Source: a virus
Direction: 5' to 3' (one strand)
Length of the DNA: 30,312 bases
IMG/VR virus record: IMGVR_UViG_3300012920_000165
Location: 1 to 30,312 of that record
The notes beneath the pieces are model-generated. The model worked only from the letters and a program-made list of their open reading frames with translations. It ran no database searches and had not been told where the DNA came from. Made by a program: the position numbers and the translations under genes. Shown piece by piece: positions 21,550 to 29,911 of this stretch (positions are counted from its first letter, which is position 1; every line of letters starts with the position of its first letter).

Positions 21550-21978
21550 TCAGGCCCTTGGGATGCGGGTCTGCAGTGTGATCATCGTTGTAAGCCATTC
21601 GGCCGACAGCGCGTCGATCTGGTACGACTGGCAACGGTACCGAACGCCGTTCTGGCCTCTGTAGCCGTCCAGCCAGGCCATAGCCGCGCGAGTGGCAGCG
21701 TGGACCCTTGCCTGCCCCACGCTGTCGTCGTCGGGTGTGAACCGGTGAACGATGACCAGTGTGGAGTCGTGCACGAAGTGCGGCGCTGTGGACGTCGCAG
21801 GACCCAGGTCGAACCAGACCTCCAGGTGCTGCGATCCTCCGCGCTCTGCGTCTAGGAACCGCGCCTGGCGGAACCCGTCAGCAGGCCCGTAAGCAAAATC
21901 CGAACAGTCGACGCCCTGGAGCCCTGTATAGACCTCCTCGATCACGGTCTGGTACGTCCTGGCAGCGTTCAGACCCAC
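21550..21978 (-). CDS. Tail terminator / completion protein candidate (142 aa)
   Basis: The 142-residue size, the mixed alpha/beta make-up and the position just after the connector and before the tube genes fit a tail terminator. The C-terminal TTMITLQTRIPRA resembles the final strand of such proteins. The start is GTG at 21978, which overlaps the stop of the connector gene by 10 bases. No diagnostic motif was recognised, so the identification rests on position and size. Confidence 0.55.
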   Translation of the reverse strand: MGLNAARTYQTVIEEVYTGLQGVDCSDFAYGPADGFRQARFLDAERGGSQHLEVWFDLGPATSTAPHFVHDSTLVIVHRFTPDDDSVGQARVHAATRAAMAWLDGYRGQNGVRYRCQSYQIDALSAEWLTTMITLQTRIPRA

Positions 21979-22724
21979 TGCGGCCGCCCTACCGCTACCA
22001 GCGAGATGATCGGTGTACCGCTGCGGCGAGTGGAACTGTCGTCGGTGTCGTACTGGAACCGGAGGCGCGCCTGGACCCGCTGCATATCAAAGTGCAGTTG
22101 TTTGGACTGCTGGGCCCAGGTGCTGTCGGGTCCGAACGAGATCGTGCCCGTGCAAAGTTGGAGCGCGCGCGTCAGGAGCCAGTCGCGGTACCCTGTCACC
22201 TCGCGAATGTTCCAGGGTTGCTGGCCGTCCTCCAGCAGACGGCGGATCAGCTCAAAATAGGCCTCGTCGATCTGCGGCTGCCATCCCTCGCCAGATCCGC
22301 CGCGGTCGGTCGACCCCTGGGACTGCGGTACCCGGTGCTCCAACTCAGGCACGCGCGCGTACAGGTCGCGCTCGCTGATGACGTTGGGCGGAACGTACTT
22401 GACCAAGTAGGCCGACTGGCGGAAGGTCGGGTAGACGACGCCCGAGAACGTCAGGGTCCAGAGGACGTCCCAGCCTGCGCCAAGGGTCTCCGACGCAGCC
22501 GGTGCGAGCGTATAGGTCGCAGTCGAAGAGGAGACGGCTACCGGCTGGTCGGAGACGAGATCGGTACCGTCAGGCCGGCGAATGGTCACCTTGCCAGAGT
22601 CAGGCGTGACGAGCTGACCGCCCGACCCGTAGCGGATCGGTGCGGTGATCGTCTGCGTTGCGGCGCGTTCCAGCAGGTAGGGCGCTGGACGTGAGAACGC
22701 GTAGGTCGCCTGACGAATCGCCAT
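21969..22724 (-). CDS. Head-tail connector / adaptor-like protein (251 aa)
   Basis: Two parts are seen. Residues 1-105 are strand-rich (KVTIRRPDGTDL, TATYTLAPAASE, YPTFRQSAYLVKY) like an Ig-type domain. The rest is helical, beginning VISERDLYARVPELEHRVP and continuing IDEAYFELIRRLLEDGQQP and RDWLLTRALQLC, which resembles HK97 gp6-type connectors. The ATG overlaps the previous stop as TGATG. Its place between capsid and tail genes supports the connector role. The N-terminal extension is unusual for such proteins. Confidence 0.65.
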   Translation of the reverse strand: MAIRQATYAFSRPAPYLLERAATQTITAPIRYGSGGQLVTPDSGKVTIRRPDGTDLVSDQPVAVSSSTATYTLAPAASETLGAGWDVLWTLTFSGVVYPTFRQSAYLVKYVPPNVISERDLYARVPELEHRVPQSQGSTDRGGSGEGWQPQIDEAYFELIRRLLEDGQQPWNIREVTGYRDWLLTRALQLCTGTISFGPDSTWAQQSKQLHFDMQRVQARLRFQYDTDDSSTRRSGTPIISLVAVGRPQWV

Positions 22725-23152
22725 CAGCCCACGATCGTGTACAGGATGATCACGTCCATGCTGCCAGAGTCCAGGCCAGACGTTGACCCGTCGCCAAAGT
22801 TGTCGCCGGTCGCGGTGAACTTGGCCTTAACTGCAACGCCAGACGCAGACGGGTTGGCGCCGTCTGCGCGATACTGACCGGCAGCGGGTCCAAAGACGTC
22901 GGTCGACGTCTGGAACGCGTCAGGGTCCGACGCCGTACCGATCTCCACGGTCACGTCGGAGATCGATCCAGCGTCTGCGAACGTCACCAACAGGTCGACC
23001 AGACACAGGTCGATCTGAGCGCCAGTCGGCAGCGTGACCAGGTCAAGCGTCGCCGCGGTCGCTGCTGCTTTGAGTTCGGAAAAGTCGACGCGGATCCGCG
23101 CCTCCTGCTGGTCGCGTCCGACAGGCCGGTTCGAACGGTAGGCGGTGGGCAT
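22724..23152 (-). CDS. Virion structural protein, head-associated (142 aa)
   Basis: A beta-rich protein. ATLDLVTLPTGAQIDLCLVD is followed by FADAGSISDVTVEIGTASDPDAF, and then a Gly/Ala/Thr-rich end with VAVKAKFTATGDNF. This matches, from memory, a small structural family that lies near capsid genes in many phages, sometimes as decoration or fibre base proteins. ATG at 23152 with its stop overlapping the connector start by one base. Role inferred from context. Confidence 0.6.
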   Translation of the reverse strand: MPTAYRSNRPVGRDQQEARIRVDFSELKAAATAATLDLVTLPTGAQIDLCLVDLLVTFADAGSISDVTVEIGTASDPDAFQTSTDVFGPAAGQYRADGANPSASGVAVKAKFTATGDNFGDGSTSGLDSGSMDVIILYTIVG

Positions 23153-23156
23153 GGGT

Positions 23157-23846
23157 CTACTCCTTTCGACGGCGCGCCGTCTTCGGTTTGGGCTGCGACT
23201 CTTCGACCAGGTCGGCCAGGTCGGGCGGGACGTGTTCGGTAGGAAGGTGGGAAAGCAGCTGTTGGAGCATGCGCCGGCCGCGCGCGTCGTCGCGGTCCTG
23301 GGCGGCTCGAATGCGACGAAGGACGGGCGCGACTGCGAGCTGAATCTGGAGATCGACCAGACCAGCAGGAGAAACGATCTGCAAACACTGCGCGAGAAAC
23401 GCCTTCCAGCCTTCGCGGTCGTGCTCCCAGCTTGTCAGATGCCCCAGCTGCTTAGGGCGATGCCAGGCGTCAGAATAGTAGACGACGCCACGGCCGCCGC
23501 TGACGCCCTCGTACCGGTCCAGGTAGGTCGACACGGGCGACCCGGCGCGCGACTGTCCGAAGGCCTCGCAGGGCAGATCATGCGGGACCGGCTGGTAGCC
23601 GTTTGCAATCAAGTTCCCGACAAAACCCTGGCCGCGGTTGGTTCCGGCTGGGTTGCCCTGAATGCCTGGAGTATGCCAGGCTTTCGCGAGTTCCGGCAAG
23701 ATCACCCCGTCAAGGCAGAACAGACGCGTCGGACTGACGCAATAGGTCCAGGCGTCGCGCTGACCTGGCAGGCGCAGGTCCTGACGGGAGAAACTGGTAC
23801 CGCCTGACAATGCAGGCGCGGTGCTTGGCTGTTCGCCGATTGGCAT
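23157..23846 (-). CDS. Hypothetical head-region protein (229 aa)
   Basis: I do not recognise the family. It has a hydrophilic N-terminus (GEQPSTAPALSGGTSFSRQD), a middle with several aromatic residues (RDAWTYCVSP, GVVYYSDAWHRPKQLGHL), a helical part (WKAFLAQCLQIV, DLQIQLAVAPVLRRIRAAQ) and a basic tail (KPKTARRRKE). Position between capsid and decoration-like gene suggests a virion or assembly protein. Its ATG lies only about 20 bases past a strong terminator hairpin, with GAGGAT upstream, so expression depends on readthrough or a further promoter. Confidence 0.6.
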   Translation of the reverse strand: MPIGEQPSTAPALSGGTSFSRQDLRLPGQRDAWTYCVSPTRLFCLDGVILPELAKAWHTPGIQGNPAGTNRGQGFVGNLIANGYQPVPHDLPCEAFGQSRAGSPVSTYLDRYEGVSGGRGVVYYSDAWHRPKQLGHLTSWEHDREGWKAFLAQCLQIVSPAGLVDLQIQLAVAPVLRRIRAAQDRDDARGRRMLQQLLSHLPTEHVPPDLADLVEESQPKPKTARRRKE

Positions 23847-23866
23847 GGGTTGATCCTCTTCTTTTG

Positions 23867-23901
23867 GTAAAAGACCCGCCGACAGCAGCGCCGGCGGGTC
23901 T
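23867..23901 (-). terminator. Rho-independent terminator after the capsid gene
   Basis: AGACCCGCCG at 23872-23881 and CGGCGGGTCT at 23892-23901 are perfect complements: a 10-bp GC-rich stem with a 10-base loop. On the minus strand the stem ends in TTTT (23869-23872). It lies 15 bases after the capsid stop codon, the classic place for a terminator that limits transcription of the genes after capsid. Confidence 0.9.
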
Positions 23902-23916
23902 GGCAGGGACTACGAC

Positions 23917-24873
23917 TTAGGAGACGTAGCGAATGGCGGCCATGCGGCCGTTTTCGGCAATGCTCACGCCGTTGTACGCGACGGTCTCGATCATGCTAAC
24001 GGAACCGCCAGGGCGCCGAAGTTCCATGGAGTAGAACCCAGCGTTGACGAGGACGTCAGCCTCGCGGGGCAACGCGACGGTCTGGTGCTTGCTGATCACA
24101 GCGCCATCGGTCAGCAACAGGCCGAGATCGTCGCCGCTGTCGGTGTCCAGCTCGCTGTTCAGGTAGACGTCGACGCCACCGAAGGAGCCAACAAACCCGC
24201 CAGCGGAGGCGTTCGCGAGAAGCTGCTGGATCTGCGGAGCCATGGCGACAGCGCCACCGAGGGACAAAGCGTCGTCAGCCAGATCCTTCGCGCCCTTGAC
24301 AGTGACCAGAGCCATCGCGCGACCCTGTGCTGCGCCGCGGTCCTTGAGGTCCAGGATCCCCTCGTTCAAAGCGGACCAGGTCAGCGGGACGCCAGTGCTG
24401 CCGATCGTGTTGGTAGCAGAGGAGGCGAGCGCGGCGATCTGGTCTACCAGGCTGTTCACCCAGACACGGGTTCCGTCGTAGGCCAGCAAAGCCTCTGCGG
24501 TCGGTCCGATCTCGCCCATCAACTGACCCTCGGACAGCGACCGCGCGTAGTCGGAGACCTCGCGCGAGAAGGCGCGACGGGCAACTGTCACAGCGACGTT
24601 GGTCGTAGAAAAGTTCGTCGCGGTGGCAATGTTGCCTTCGGTCGTTGCGGCAAGCTTCCCGCTCCCCAGATCAGCGAAGGACATACCGAAGCCCAGGGCC
24701 CCGATCATGTTGCCGACGCCCTGATCCCGTGCAAGCATCGCCTGCATGACCGGGTGGGCGGAGGCTTCCATGTTCTTGTTCGCAGCGGTCAGCGCGGCCT
24801 GAATGCCGCGTGCGGTCACTGCGTTGTTTGCGTCGCCGATGCCAGCGTTCGAGAACCATTTTCCAGCAGCCAT
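23917..24873 (-). CDS. Major capsid protein (318 aa)
   Basis: The protein that builds the head shell. It follows the scaffold gene, the standard place, and has the composition of capsid proteins. The long N-terminal part is helical (GIQAALTAANKNMEASAHPVM), then RAFSREVSDYARSL, and later strands such as GSFGGVDVYLNSELD and DVLVNAGFYSMELRRPGG. The motif ALPREADVLVNAGFYSMELRRP, given here in parts, resembles the late beta-strand region of HK97-like capsids. The ATG at 24873 is preferred over GTG at 24906 because it better fits the protein's N-terminus. It is flanked by a promoter-like sequence upstream and a terminator downstream. Confidence 0.8.
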   Translation of the reverse strand: MAAGKWFSNAGIGDANNAVTARGIQAALTAANKNMEASAHPVMQAMLARDQGVGNMIGALGFGMSFADLGSGKLAATTEGNIATATNFSTTNVAVTVARRAFSREVSDYARSLSEGQLMGEIGPTAEALLAYDGTRVWVNSLVDQIAALASSATNTIGSTGVPLTWSALNEGILDLKDRGAAQGRAMALVTVKGAKDLADDALSLGGAVAMAPQIQQLLANASAGGFVGSFGGVDVYLNSELDTDSGDDLGLLLTDGAVISKHQTVALPREADVLVNAGFYSMELRRPGGSVSMIETVAYNGVSIAENGRMAAIRYVS

Positions 24874-24938
24874 GATCGTGTACCTATTCTTGCGCGACGG
24901 GTACACGGTTTACGCTCGGCAGCGGTGCGCTCGCCTTG

Positions 24939-24967
24939 ACGGTAGCGGTTTAGCGTCAGCGCGTCAA
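24939..24967 (-). promoter_or_regulatory. Candidate promoter for the capsid gene
   Basis: On the minus strand TTGACG (24962-24967, five of six to consensus) is followed after exactly 17 bases by TACCGT (24939-24944, three of six). It lies 66 bases upstream of the capsid ATG; the -35 overlaps the end of the scaffold gene. The same segment contains CTTGACG/CGTCAAG as inverted arms, so a structural role is an alternative. The -10 is weak, so confidence is moderate. Confidence 0.4.
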
Positions 24968-25620
24968 GCGCCCTGAAGCGACCGGAGAACGTCCTCGATC
25001 GACGCGTCAGCAGGCAGCGCAGCCAGTCGGTCCTCGACGTTGGCAGGCTGACGACGGCGCGCGCCCTGGTCGACCTGTGGCGGTCGGGCCTTCGGTGCTG
25101 CTGCGGCCGGCGTTGCCTGCTCTGGCAGGTACCCCAACAGCACCCGCGGCACCTCGACGGCCGGTGCGTCGTCTGGGTTCGCAGCGTGCGCCGCGTGCCC
25201 CTCGACGACCTGGGACCACCAGGCGGCCGGCGAGTCGCCGCGCGCGTCTGCTGGCTGGGCCTCCCATGCCTGACGCACAGCAACGCGGCCCAGGTCGTCC
25301 TTGATCCCAGCGCTGACGAGCTGCAGATCCTCCTTGTGCTTCTGGGCGATGCCTGCGACCTGCGTCGCCGTCTGGGTCTTCAGCGCGTCCATCTGGTTTT
25401 CGTAGGCTTCCTGCAGGGTCTCGACCTGGCGCGACAGTTCGGCCAGCTCTTCGCGCGCCTGGTTCCTGGCGTCGATGGCCTGGCGGAACCGGTCGTACGG
25501 TACGCGACCGCGGCCTCCGTAGTCGTCGACGTCGTCGCCGTCAGACTGGCGAGACAGAGCAGAGGAGACAGCGCGGGAGACTCGCGCGGCCAGCGTTTCT
25601 GGGTCCAGTGCGTCACTCAT
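24964..25620 (-). CDS. Scaffolding protein (218 aa)
   Basis: The protein is helical with a coiled coil at about residues 55-115 (ARNQAREELAELSRQVETLQ, followed by EAYENQMDALKTQT), then a linker rich in Ala, Pro, Gln and Arg and a short helical end (ANVEDRLAALPADASIEDVL). This is the standard make-up of phage capsid scaffolds, which shape the procapsid and are then removed. The gene sits between portal and capsid. No protease is visible next to it. Its ATG overlaps the portal stop as ATGAGTGA. Confidence 0.75.
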   Translation of the reverse strand: MSDALDPETLAARVSRAVSSALSRQSDGDDVDDYGGRGRVPYDRFRQAIDARNQAREELAELSRQVETLQEAYENQMDALKTQTATQVAGIAQKHKEDLQLVSAGIKDDLGRVAVRQAWEAQPADARGDSPAAWWSQVVEGHAAHAANPDDAPAVEVPRVLLGYLPEQATPAAAAPKARPPQVDQGARRRQPANVEDRLAALPADASIEDVLRSLQGA

Positions 25621-26899
25621 TGTTGGGATCCTCTTCGTTCATTGGTTCGTCAACGGCGCCAAGGGCCTCCGTCACTTCGTCGCGGAAAAGACAGCCGTAA
25701 GGCTCCTCCGACAGTTCGACCTCGACCAGGTCGGTTTGGTTCGACAGCGCAGCGACCCGGCGCAAGATCTCGCTATCCAGCCGGCGCAGTTCGGGGAACG
25801 TCTGCGCGATCAACGCGTCCAGGGCGCGCTGTTCGTATGCCAGGGGCTCGCCTCCGGTCTTCTCGAACCCGATCGGCAGACCCAAGCCGGCCATGGCGTT
25901 TAGTTCGTAGTCGCGAATCGCCTTGCCCAGCGTCTCCATGTCGGCCGCTGGCGCGTCCTGCCAGTGCGACCCTGGCCGGTCTGGGTCAATGTCGACCCAC
26001 TGGAGGACGGTCTCCGGTCCAGTCTGGAACCCGGTCTCCGACTCGACGGTGGAGTCCATGCCCACCAGGGTCAGGCCCCGGACGTTCCGCTGCGGGTGCC
26101 CGCTGTCGCGGACACCGGACAACCAGTGCGTGTACAGCGTGCAGACTGACAGCGTCGTCTGGATCAGCGGGTCGGTCTGGTACGGGTGCCGCGTGTCGCC
26201 CACGACGACGATCCGATGGTAGGGCGTCCCGTCTGCGTAGCGCCAGGGGTACGCGTCGCCCTCGAACGTGTCGCCCAGGACGTCTGCCGTGCGGTCCTCT
26301 CCGCCGATCTCGACCCGGTACGACGGCGCGCCCAGGTCTGTCAGGTCGTAGACGTCGACCGCGACGACCTGCTGGCCGCCCATCGTGCGGAACCGCTCGT
26401 GTCGGATCACAGTTGGTTCGAGCGGGTCGTGGCTCTGGTAGTGCAGTTCCAGGCTGTCAGGCTTGACGACGTCGAGGTACACCTGTCGCGCGCGCTCGCT
26501 GTAGCCCATGAGGACGCCAGCGAAGCCAGCGCCCAACCTGTACTTATACGCCTCTGTCGCTGCGCTGATCAGCGTCGACGGCATGGGGCGACCGCCTGCC
26601 ATGCCGTACAGGTCGACCGTAGTGCGCGCGCTCTGGTCGCCCAGCAGGGTCGCCAGTTCTGCGGACAGACCGTCCACCAGCGGGACGGGGTGCTCGTGTG
26701 CCCGGTTCACTCTGCGCGTGAACCCCAGAAGCGTGTTCCGGGTCATATCGAGCGGACCGAGAATGTCAGCGCGGGGGCCCAGTTCGGCGCGCGCGCGCAG
26801 CCTGACGTCCTCGAAGTGGGCGCCGTCAAGGATGCGAACAGCGAGCGCGACCTGCTCGGCTGGCGTGCGTGACCGCCAACCGCGGTACCTCTGGAACAT
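25613..26899 (-). CDS. Portal protein (428 aa)
   Basis: The portal forms the dodecameric ring at the head vertex through which DNA enters and leaves. Gene order (directly after terminase, before scaffold and capsid) and size fit. The protein has a mostly helical start, a strand-rich middle (HRIVVVGDTRHPYQTD) and a C-terminal part with TLGKAIRDYELNAMAGLGLP and EQRALDALIAQTFPELRRLD, consistent with the portal crown and stem helices. ATG at 26899 follows the terminase stop by 12 bases with GGGAGG upstream. No motif proves the fold, so the call rests on context plus composition. Confidence 0.75.
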   Translation of the reverse strand: MFQRYRGWRSRTPAEQVALAVRILDGAHFEDVRLRARAELGPRADILGPLDMTRNTLLGFTRRVNRAHEHPVPLVDGLSAELATLLGDQSARTTVDLYGMAGGRPMPSTLISAATEAYKYRLGAGFAGVLMGYSERARQVYLDVVKPDSLELHYQSHDPLEPTVIRHERFRTMGGQQVVAVDVYDLTDLGAPSYRVEIGGEDRTADVLGDTFEGDAYPWRYADGTPYHRIVVVGDTRHPYQTDPLIQTTLSVCTLYTHWLSGVRDSGHPQRNVRGLTLVGMDSTVESETGFQTGPETVLQWVDIDPDRPGSHWQDAPAADMETLGKAIRDYELNAMAGLGLPIGFEKTGGEPLAYEQRALDALIAQTFPELRRLDSEILRRVAALSNQTDLVEVELSEEPYGCLFRDEVTEALGAVDEPMNEEDPNNE

Positions 26900-26911
26900 G
26901 CGGGCCTCCCT

Positions 26912-28342
26912 TCAGTGCGCGACGCCTTCAGCCATCGGAACAGCAATATAGCGCAGCGCGTCGATCCCGTGTTTGTTTGGGTCGGTTGGCGACGTGCTGC
27001 CGTTCCACTCGTTCAGGTCTCGGATCAGGTCGTGGCAGGACGGGTCAACCGAGAACCGCGGCGGGTCGCTGATCATCATGCGATGGAGGATTTCCGACGA
27101 CTCCCAGACGCTCTGATCAAACTTGCGGGGCGTTCGCATAAAACGCAACGATTTCGGCAACTTCTCGCTCCAGCCCCGCGCCCGCGTGTCGTGTCCCAAC
27201 AGTTCCGCGATCGCAGCCTTCAGACGGGTGTTCGATTTCTTCCCGCCTCGCTTGTCCCCATGGTGGGCTCGGTCTCCGACCCACTGATCAATGTCGCCCA
27301 GCGCGAACCCGCGGGACTGCAAGAGGTCCAGGATTCCGCGCGCGTCGTCCTTCGTCTGGGTCCGTCCGTCGCCTGACCATTCGCCCAGAACATGGACGGC
27401 GCTGTACAGGCCGCGGCCGCCGCACGCTGCCAGGATGACCCGCTGGGATCCGGGCTTGCTGCCGTGGTCGATTCCGACACCAAGGCGCCAGCCGGTCAGG
27501 TCTGACAGCGGCCGCTCTTCGACCAAGTCTGCGCGCCATGCAGAGAAGTAGGCCGCATCGCGTTTCGGGGTCCGACTGCGACCCATTCGCATATCGGCTT
27601 CCACTTTCGACAGGCCCGCCTCGAACTGGCGCAGCTCGTCGGGTGTCATCCAGGGCAGTTCGACCAGACCGCCCCGCGGCGTGACTGCGTCGAGGGTCAG
27701 CGGGACGTGGATCTGTCCTGCCCAGGGTCGGGTCTCGTCGTCGACCAGCGCCCAGAGGTAGTCGACCTTTGCAGCCGTTCCCAGGGTCGGCGTGAACCCC
27801 TGGAACATGCGACCGTCTCGACCCAGCAGCCGCGGCCAGAGTTCGTTGTAGACCGCTTCCGGCAGCGGTTCGTCCGTGATCACGACGTTGGCGCGCGGGC
27901 CTGCGAGGTTCGCAGCCTTAAACGTCCCAAGGCGCAGCTCGCCGCCAGCGCCAGGACCGCGGACGATGTCGAACACCTGGAGGCGTTGCCCTTTCATTCC
28001 GCCAGCTTCGTACCGGACGCCCTCCTTCAGCCAGTGCCGCAGGCGGCCGCCCATCATGTACCGGATCGTCGACCCAAGCTGGCTCCAGGTGTTCCCAGCC
28101 AGGATCACGGTTTGCGGTCCTGGGCGCTGCCAGTGTAGCGACCCCTCGATCGCACGCGTCGCCAGTTCGGCCAGCCCTGTGGACTTGCCAATCCCGTTTG
28201 CGCCCCAGAACACCGTAAGCTTGTACGGCGACCGGAACAGGCGCTCCTGTGCGTTTGTCCAGCGCGCCGTCCGGTCCTGGCGCTGCGTCCTTGCGTCCAG
28301 CAGCAGGTCGCGCGGAGGAGGCGAGATCAGGCGGAGTGTCAT
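26912..28342 (-). CDS. terL: Terminase large subunit
   Basis: The motor and nuclease for packaging DNA. GANGIGKST at residues 47-55 is the Walker A motif, VVITDE at 153-158 the Walker B motif with catalytic glutamate. The nuclease domain begins near residue 285 with GVGIDHGSK (D292) and ends with GIDALRY (D461), typical terminase RNase H-like acidic residues. Full length, 476 residues. The ATG at 28342 overlaps the methyltransferase stop as ATGA. No small terminase gene is recognised immediately upstream; the unassigned 120-residue gene at 29908-30270 is a candidate. Confidence 0.93.
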   Translation of the reverse strand: MTLRLISPPPRDLLLDARTQRQDRTARWTNAQERLFRSPYKLTVFWGANGIGKSTGLAELATRAIEGSLHWQRPGPQTVILAGNTWSQLGSTIRYMMGGRLRHWLKEGVRYEAGGMKGQRLQVFDIVRGPGAGGELRLGTFKAANLAGPRANVVITDEPLPEAVYNELWPRLLGRDGRMFQGFTPTLGTAAKVDYLWALVDDETRPWAGQIHVPLTLDAVTPRGGLVELPWMTPDELRQFEAGLSKVEADMRMGRSRTPKRDAAYFSAWRADLVEERPLSDLTGWRLGVGIDHGSKPGSQRVILAACGGRGLYSAVHVLGEWSGDGRTQTKDDARGILDLLQSRGFALGDIDQWVGDRAHHGDKRGGKKSNTRLKAAIAELLGHDTRARGWSEKLPKSLRFMRTPRKFDQSVWESSEILHRMMISDPPRFSVDPSCHDLIRDLNEWNGSTSPTDPNKHGIDALRYIAVPMAEGVAH

Positions 28343-29418
28343 GGGTTCCCCTTCGGTGCGAACAGCGAGCCCTGGACGCTGGGCCGCCAGGCCGGCGCGC
28401 GGTTCAGGGTCACGATCTCGCGTTGCTGTTTGCTGAACGTGCGTTTCTGGCCGCGGCGTTCGCCGGTGATATCGACCTCGAACCAGTCGCCCGTCAGGTC
28501 TGCCGACAGTCCGACCGCCTCGCTAATCGCGACCGTCGCACCGGCAGCAGCCCAGCGTTCGGCCAGTTCGACGACCTGCGACCGCGGCAGGTCGTGCGCG
28601 TACCCTGTCGTGTCCTGGTATGGCGGGTCCATGTAAACGACGACGCCAGGCGGCAGGGTCGGCGGGTCGACCTGTCGCGCGTCGTCGCAGACGGTCGCGT
28701 CGAGGTCCGACCGCACGCCCTCGACGGACGCAGCCAGCGGTTCGATCGCTGTGCAAAACTCCTCGCCTCCATGGGTCGTTCCGCCTGCGCCAGTGTTCCG
28801 CCAGGTCGACGGGTCCAGGTTGATCAGCCGGTTGGCGGTCAGCAGGCGCGCGACCCTGGCGACCTCTTGCGGGTCGACCTGTCGGGCGTCCGGTGCGACG
28901 GTCGCAGGTAGGCCGGTCGCCATGGCTGCCGCGATGCCTGTTGCCGAGACATGACGACCGGACGAGCAATAGGCGTCCAAGCCGCCGCCCATCCGAAAGC
29001 CCCAGTCGATTAGCCAGCGCGCGACCTCGCGCGCGTCCGCTGGCGGACACTTTGCTGGACCCTCTGCGCGCAGCCGTTCCCAGAGCGCCCGCGGGTCCTC
29101 GTCCGCCCAGCCTCGAATGATGGCCGCGGCAGCCTGCGCCAGCTCGGCGTCGCGGTACGCCTCCAGCAGCAGCCGAACCCCTGCGTCTGGCTCGCACCAG
29201 AGGTAGTGAGCTGCGCGCTGACCTGGACGCAAACCCAGGACGCGCAGCAGCGGCGCCGCATAGCCAGTCTTCGCACCCATGCGCGAGACAGGCGGCCGCG
29301 CAGTCAGGCCCCCATGGAGCGCCAGCGACAGCGCAGCGGTACCCGCGCAGAGTTCAACAAACAGCGGGATCGGCGCAGTCATGGCGATACCGTCAAGGGG
29401 GGAAAAGCTGTCACGCAT
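28339..29418 (-). CDS. D12-class N6-adenine DNA methyltransferase
   Basis: The protein likely methylates adenine in DNA, shielding phage DNA from host restriction. FVELCAGTAA at 20-29 matches motif I (AdoMet binding) and DPPY at 264-267 is the catalytic motif IV of adenine methyltransferases of the Dam/D12 type. The ATG at 29418 is favoured because GGAGGGG stands just upstream; GTG at 29478 and ATG at 29382 are alternatives. At 359 residues it is longer than typical Dam (about 270), with an added middle part that may serve target recognition. It lies between a GNAT-like gene and terminase. The target sequence cannot be read from the protein. Confidence 0.85.
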   Translation of the reverse strand: MRDSFSPLDGIAMTAPIPLFVELCAGTAALSLALHGGLTARPPVSRMGAKTGYAAPLLRVLGLRPGQRAAHYLWCEPDAGVRLLLEAYRDAELAQAAAAIIRGWADEDPRALWERLRAEGPAKCPPADAREVARWLIDWGFRMGGGLDAYCSSGRHVSATGIAAAMATGLPATVAPDARQVDPQEVARVARLLTANRLINLDPSTWRNTGAGGTTHGGEEFCTAIEPLAASVEGVRSDLDATVCDDARQVDPPTLPPGVVVYMDPPYQDTTGYAHDLPRSQVVELAERWAAAGATVAISEAVGLSADLTGDWFEVDITGERRGQKRTFSKQQREIVTLNRAPAWRPSVQGSLFAPKGNP

Positions 29419-29467
29419 TCCCACCCCTCCGACGCGAGCAGGCGCAAACCCTGAAGGGCGCCCGCGG

Positions 29468-29911
29468 TCATCCGACACGCTCCCATCGGAGCTTGACCTG
29501 CAGCGGATGAAGGTCGACCCTCGGTCTGTCTTTGCGACTCCAACTCCCGCCGCCGGCCTCTCCGATCAGCGTAAAGCCAGCGCCGCGGAGACTGGCGCCG
29601 CCCTCCTCCGGCAGCGTGTACGTCACAAGCCGACGGTAGCCGAGCGCCCGCGACGCGCGCCAGGCTGCGCCGTACAGCTTGCTGCAGGCGTTCCGTGTCC
29701 CGTCTGTCGCGACGCGCAGGACCTCGACCGTCCAGCCGTCCGTCAGCATTCTGGCGACCGGCCGGCCGACGATGCAGACGCCTACGATCTGGTCGTCCTT
29801 CGCGACAGCGATCTGCAAGATTGACCCGCGTGGCGGTCGGTGATGCCGATGGGTTCGGGCGACCCAGGCGAACGCCTCGCGCTGTGTAATGGGTACGATC
29901 TGCAGGCTCAT
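29468..29911 (-). CDS. XF1762-like / GNAT-fold protein (147 aa)
   Basis: The 147-residue protein matches the XF1762-like phage family from memory. Early on THRHHRPP (20-27) is conserved, then VGRPVAR (48-54), EVLRVATDGTRNACSKLYG (63-81) and ALGYRRL followed by LPEEGGASLRGAGF. This layout fits a GNAT acetyltransferase-like fold. Its substrate is unknown. The gene lies directly before a DNA methyltransferase, so a role in DNA modification, comparable to the GNAT-related Mom protein of phage Mu, is an attractive inference. ATG at 29911 overlaps the previous stop as ATGA; the longer open frame upstream is rejected. Confidence 0.8.
   Translation of the reverse strand: MSLQIVPITQREAFAWVARTHRHHRPPRGSILQIAVAKDDQIVGVCIVGRPVARMLTDGWTVEVLRVATDGTRNACSKLYGAAWRASRALGYRRLVTYTLPEEGGASLRGAGFTLIGEAGGGSWSRKDRPRVDLHPLQVKLRWERVG

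Noticed and set aside
25186-26466. Plus-strand open frame of 426 codons opposite portal and scaffold genes
   Set aside because: Very rich in Arg, Pro and Ser, crosses two well-placed minus-strand genes, no start signal.
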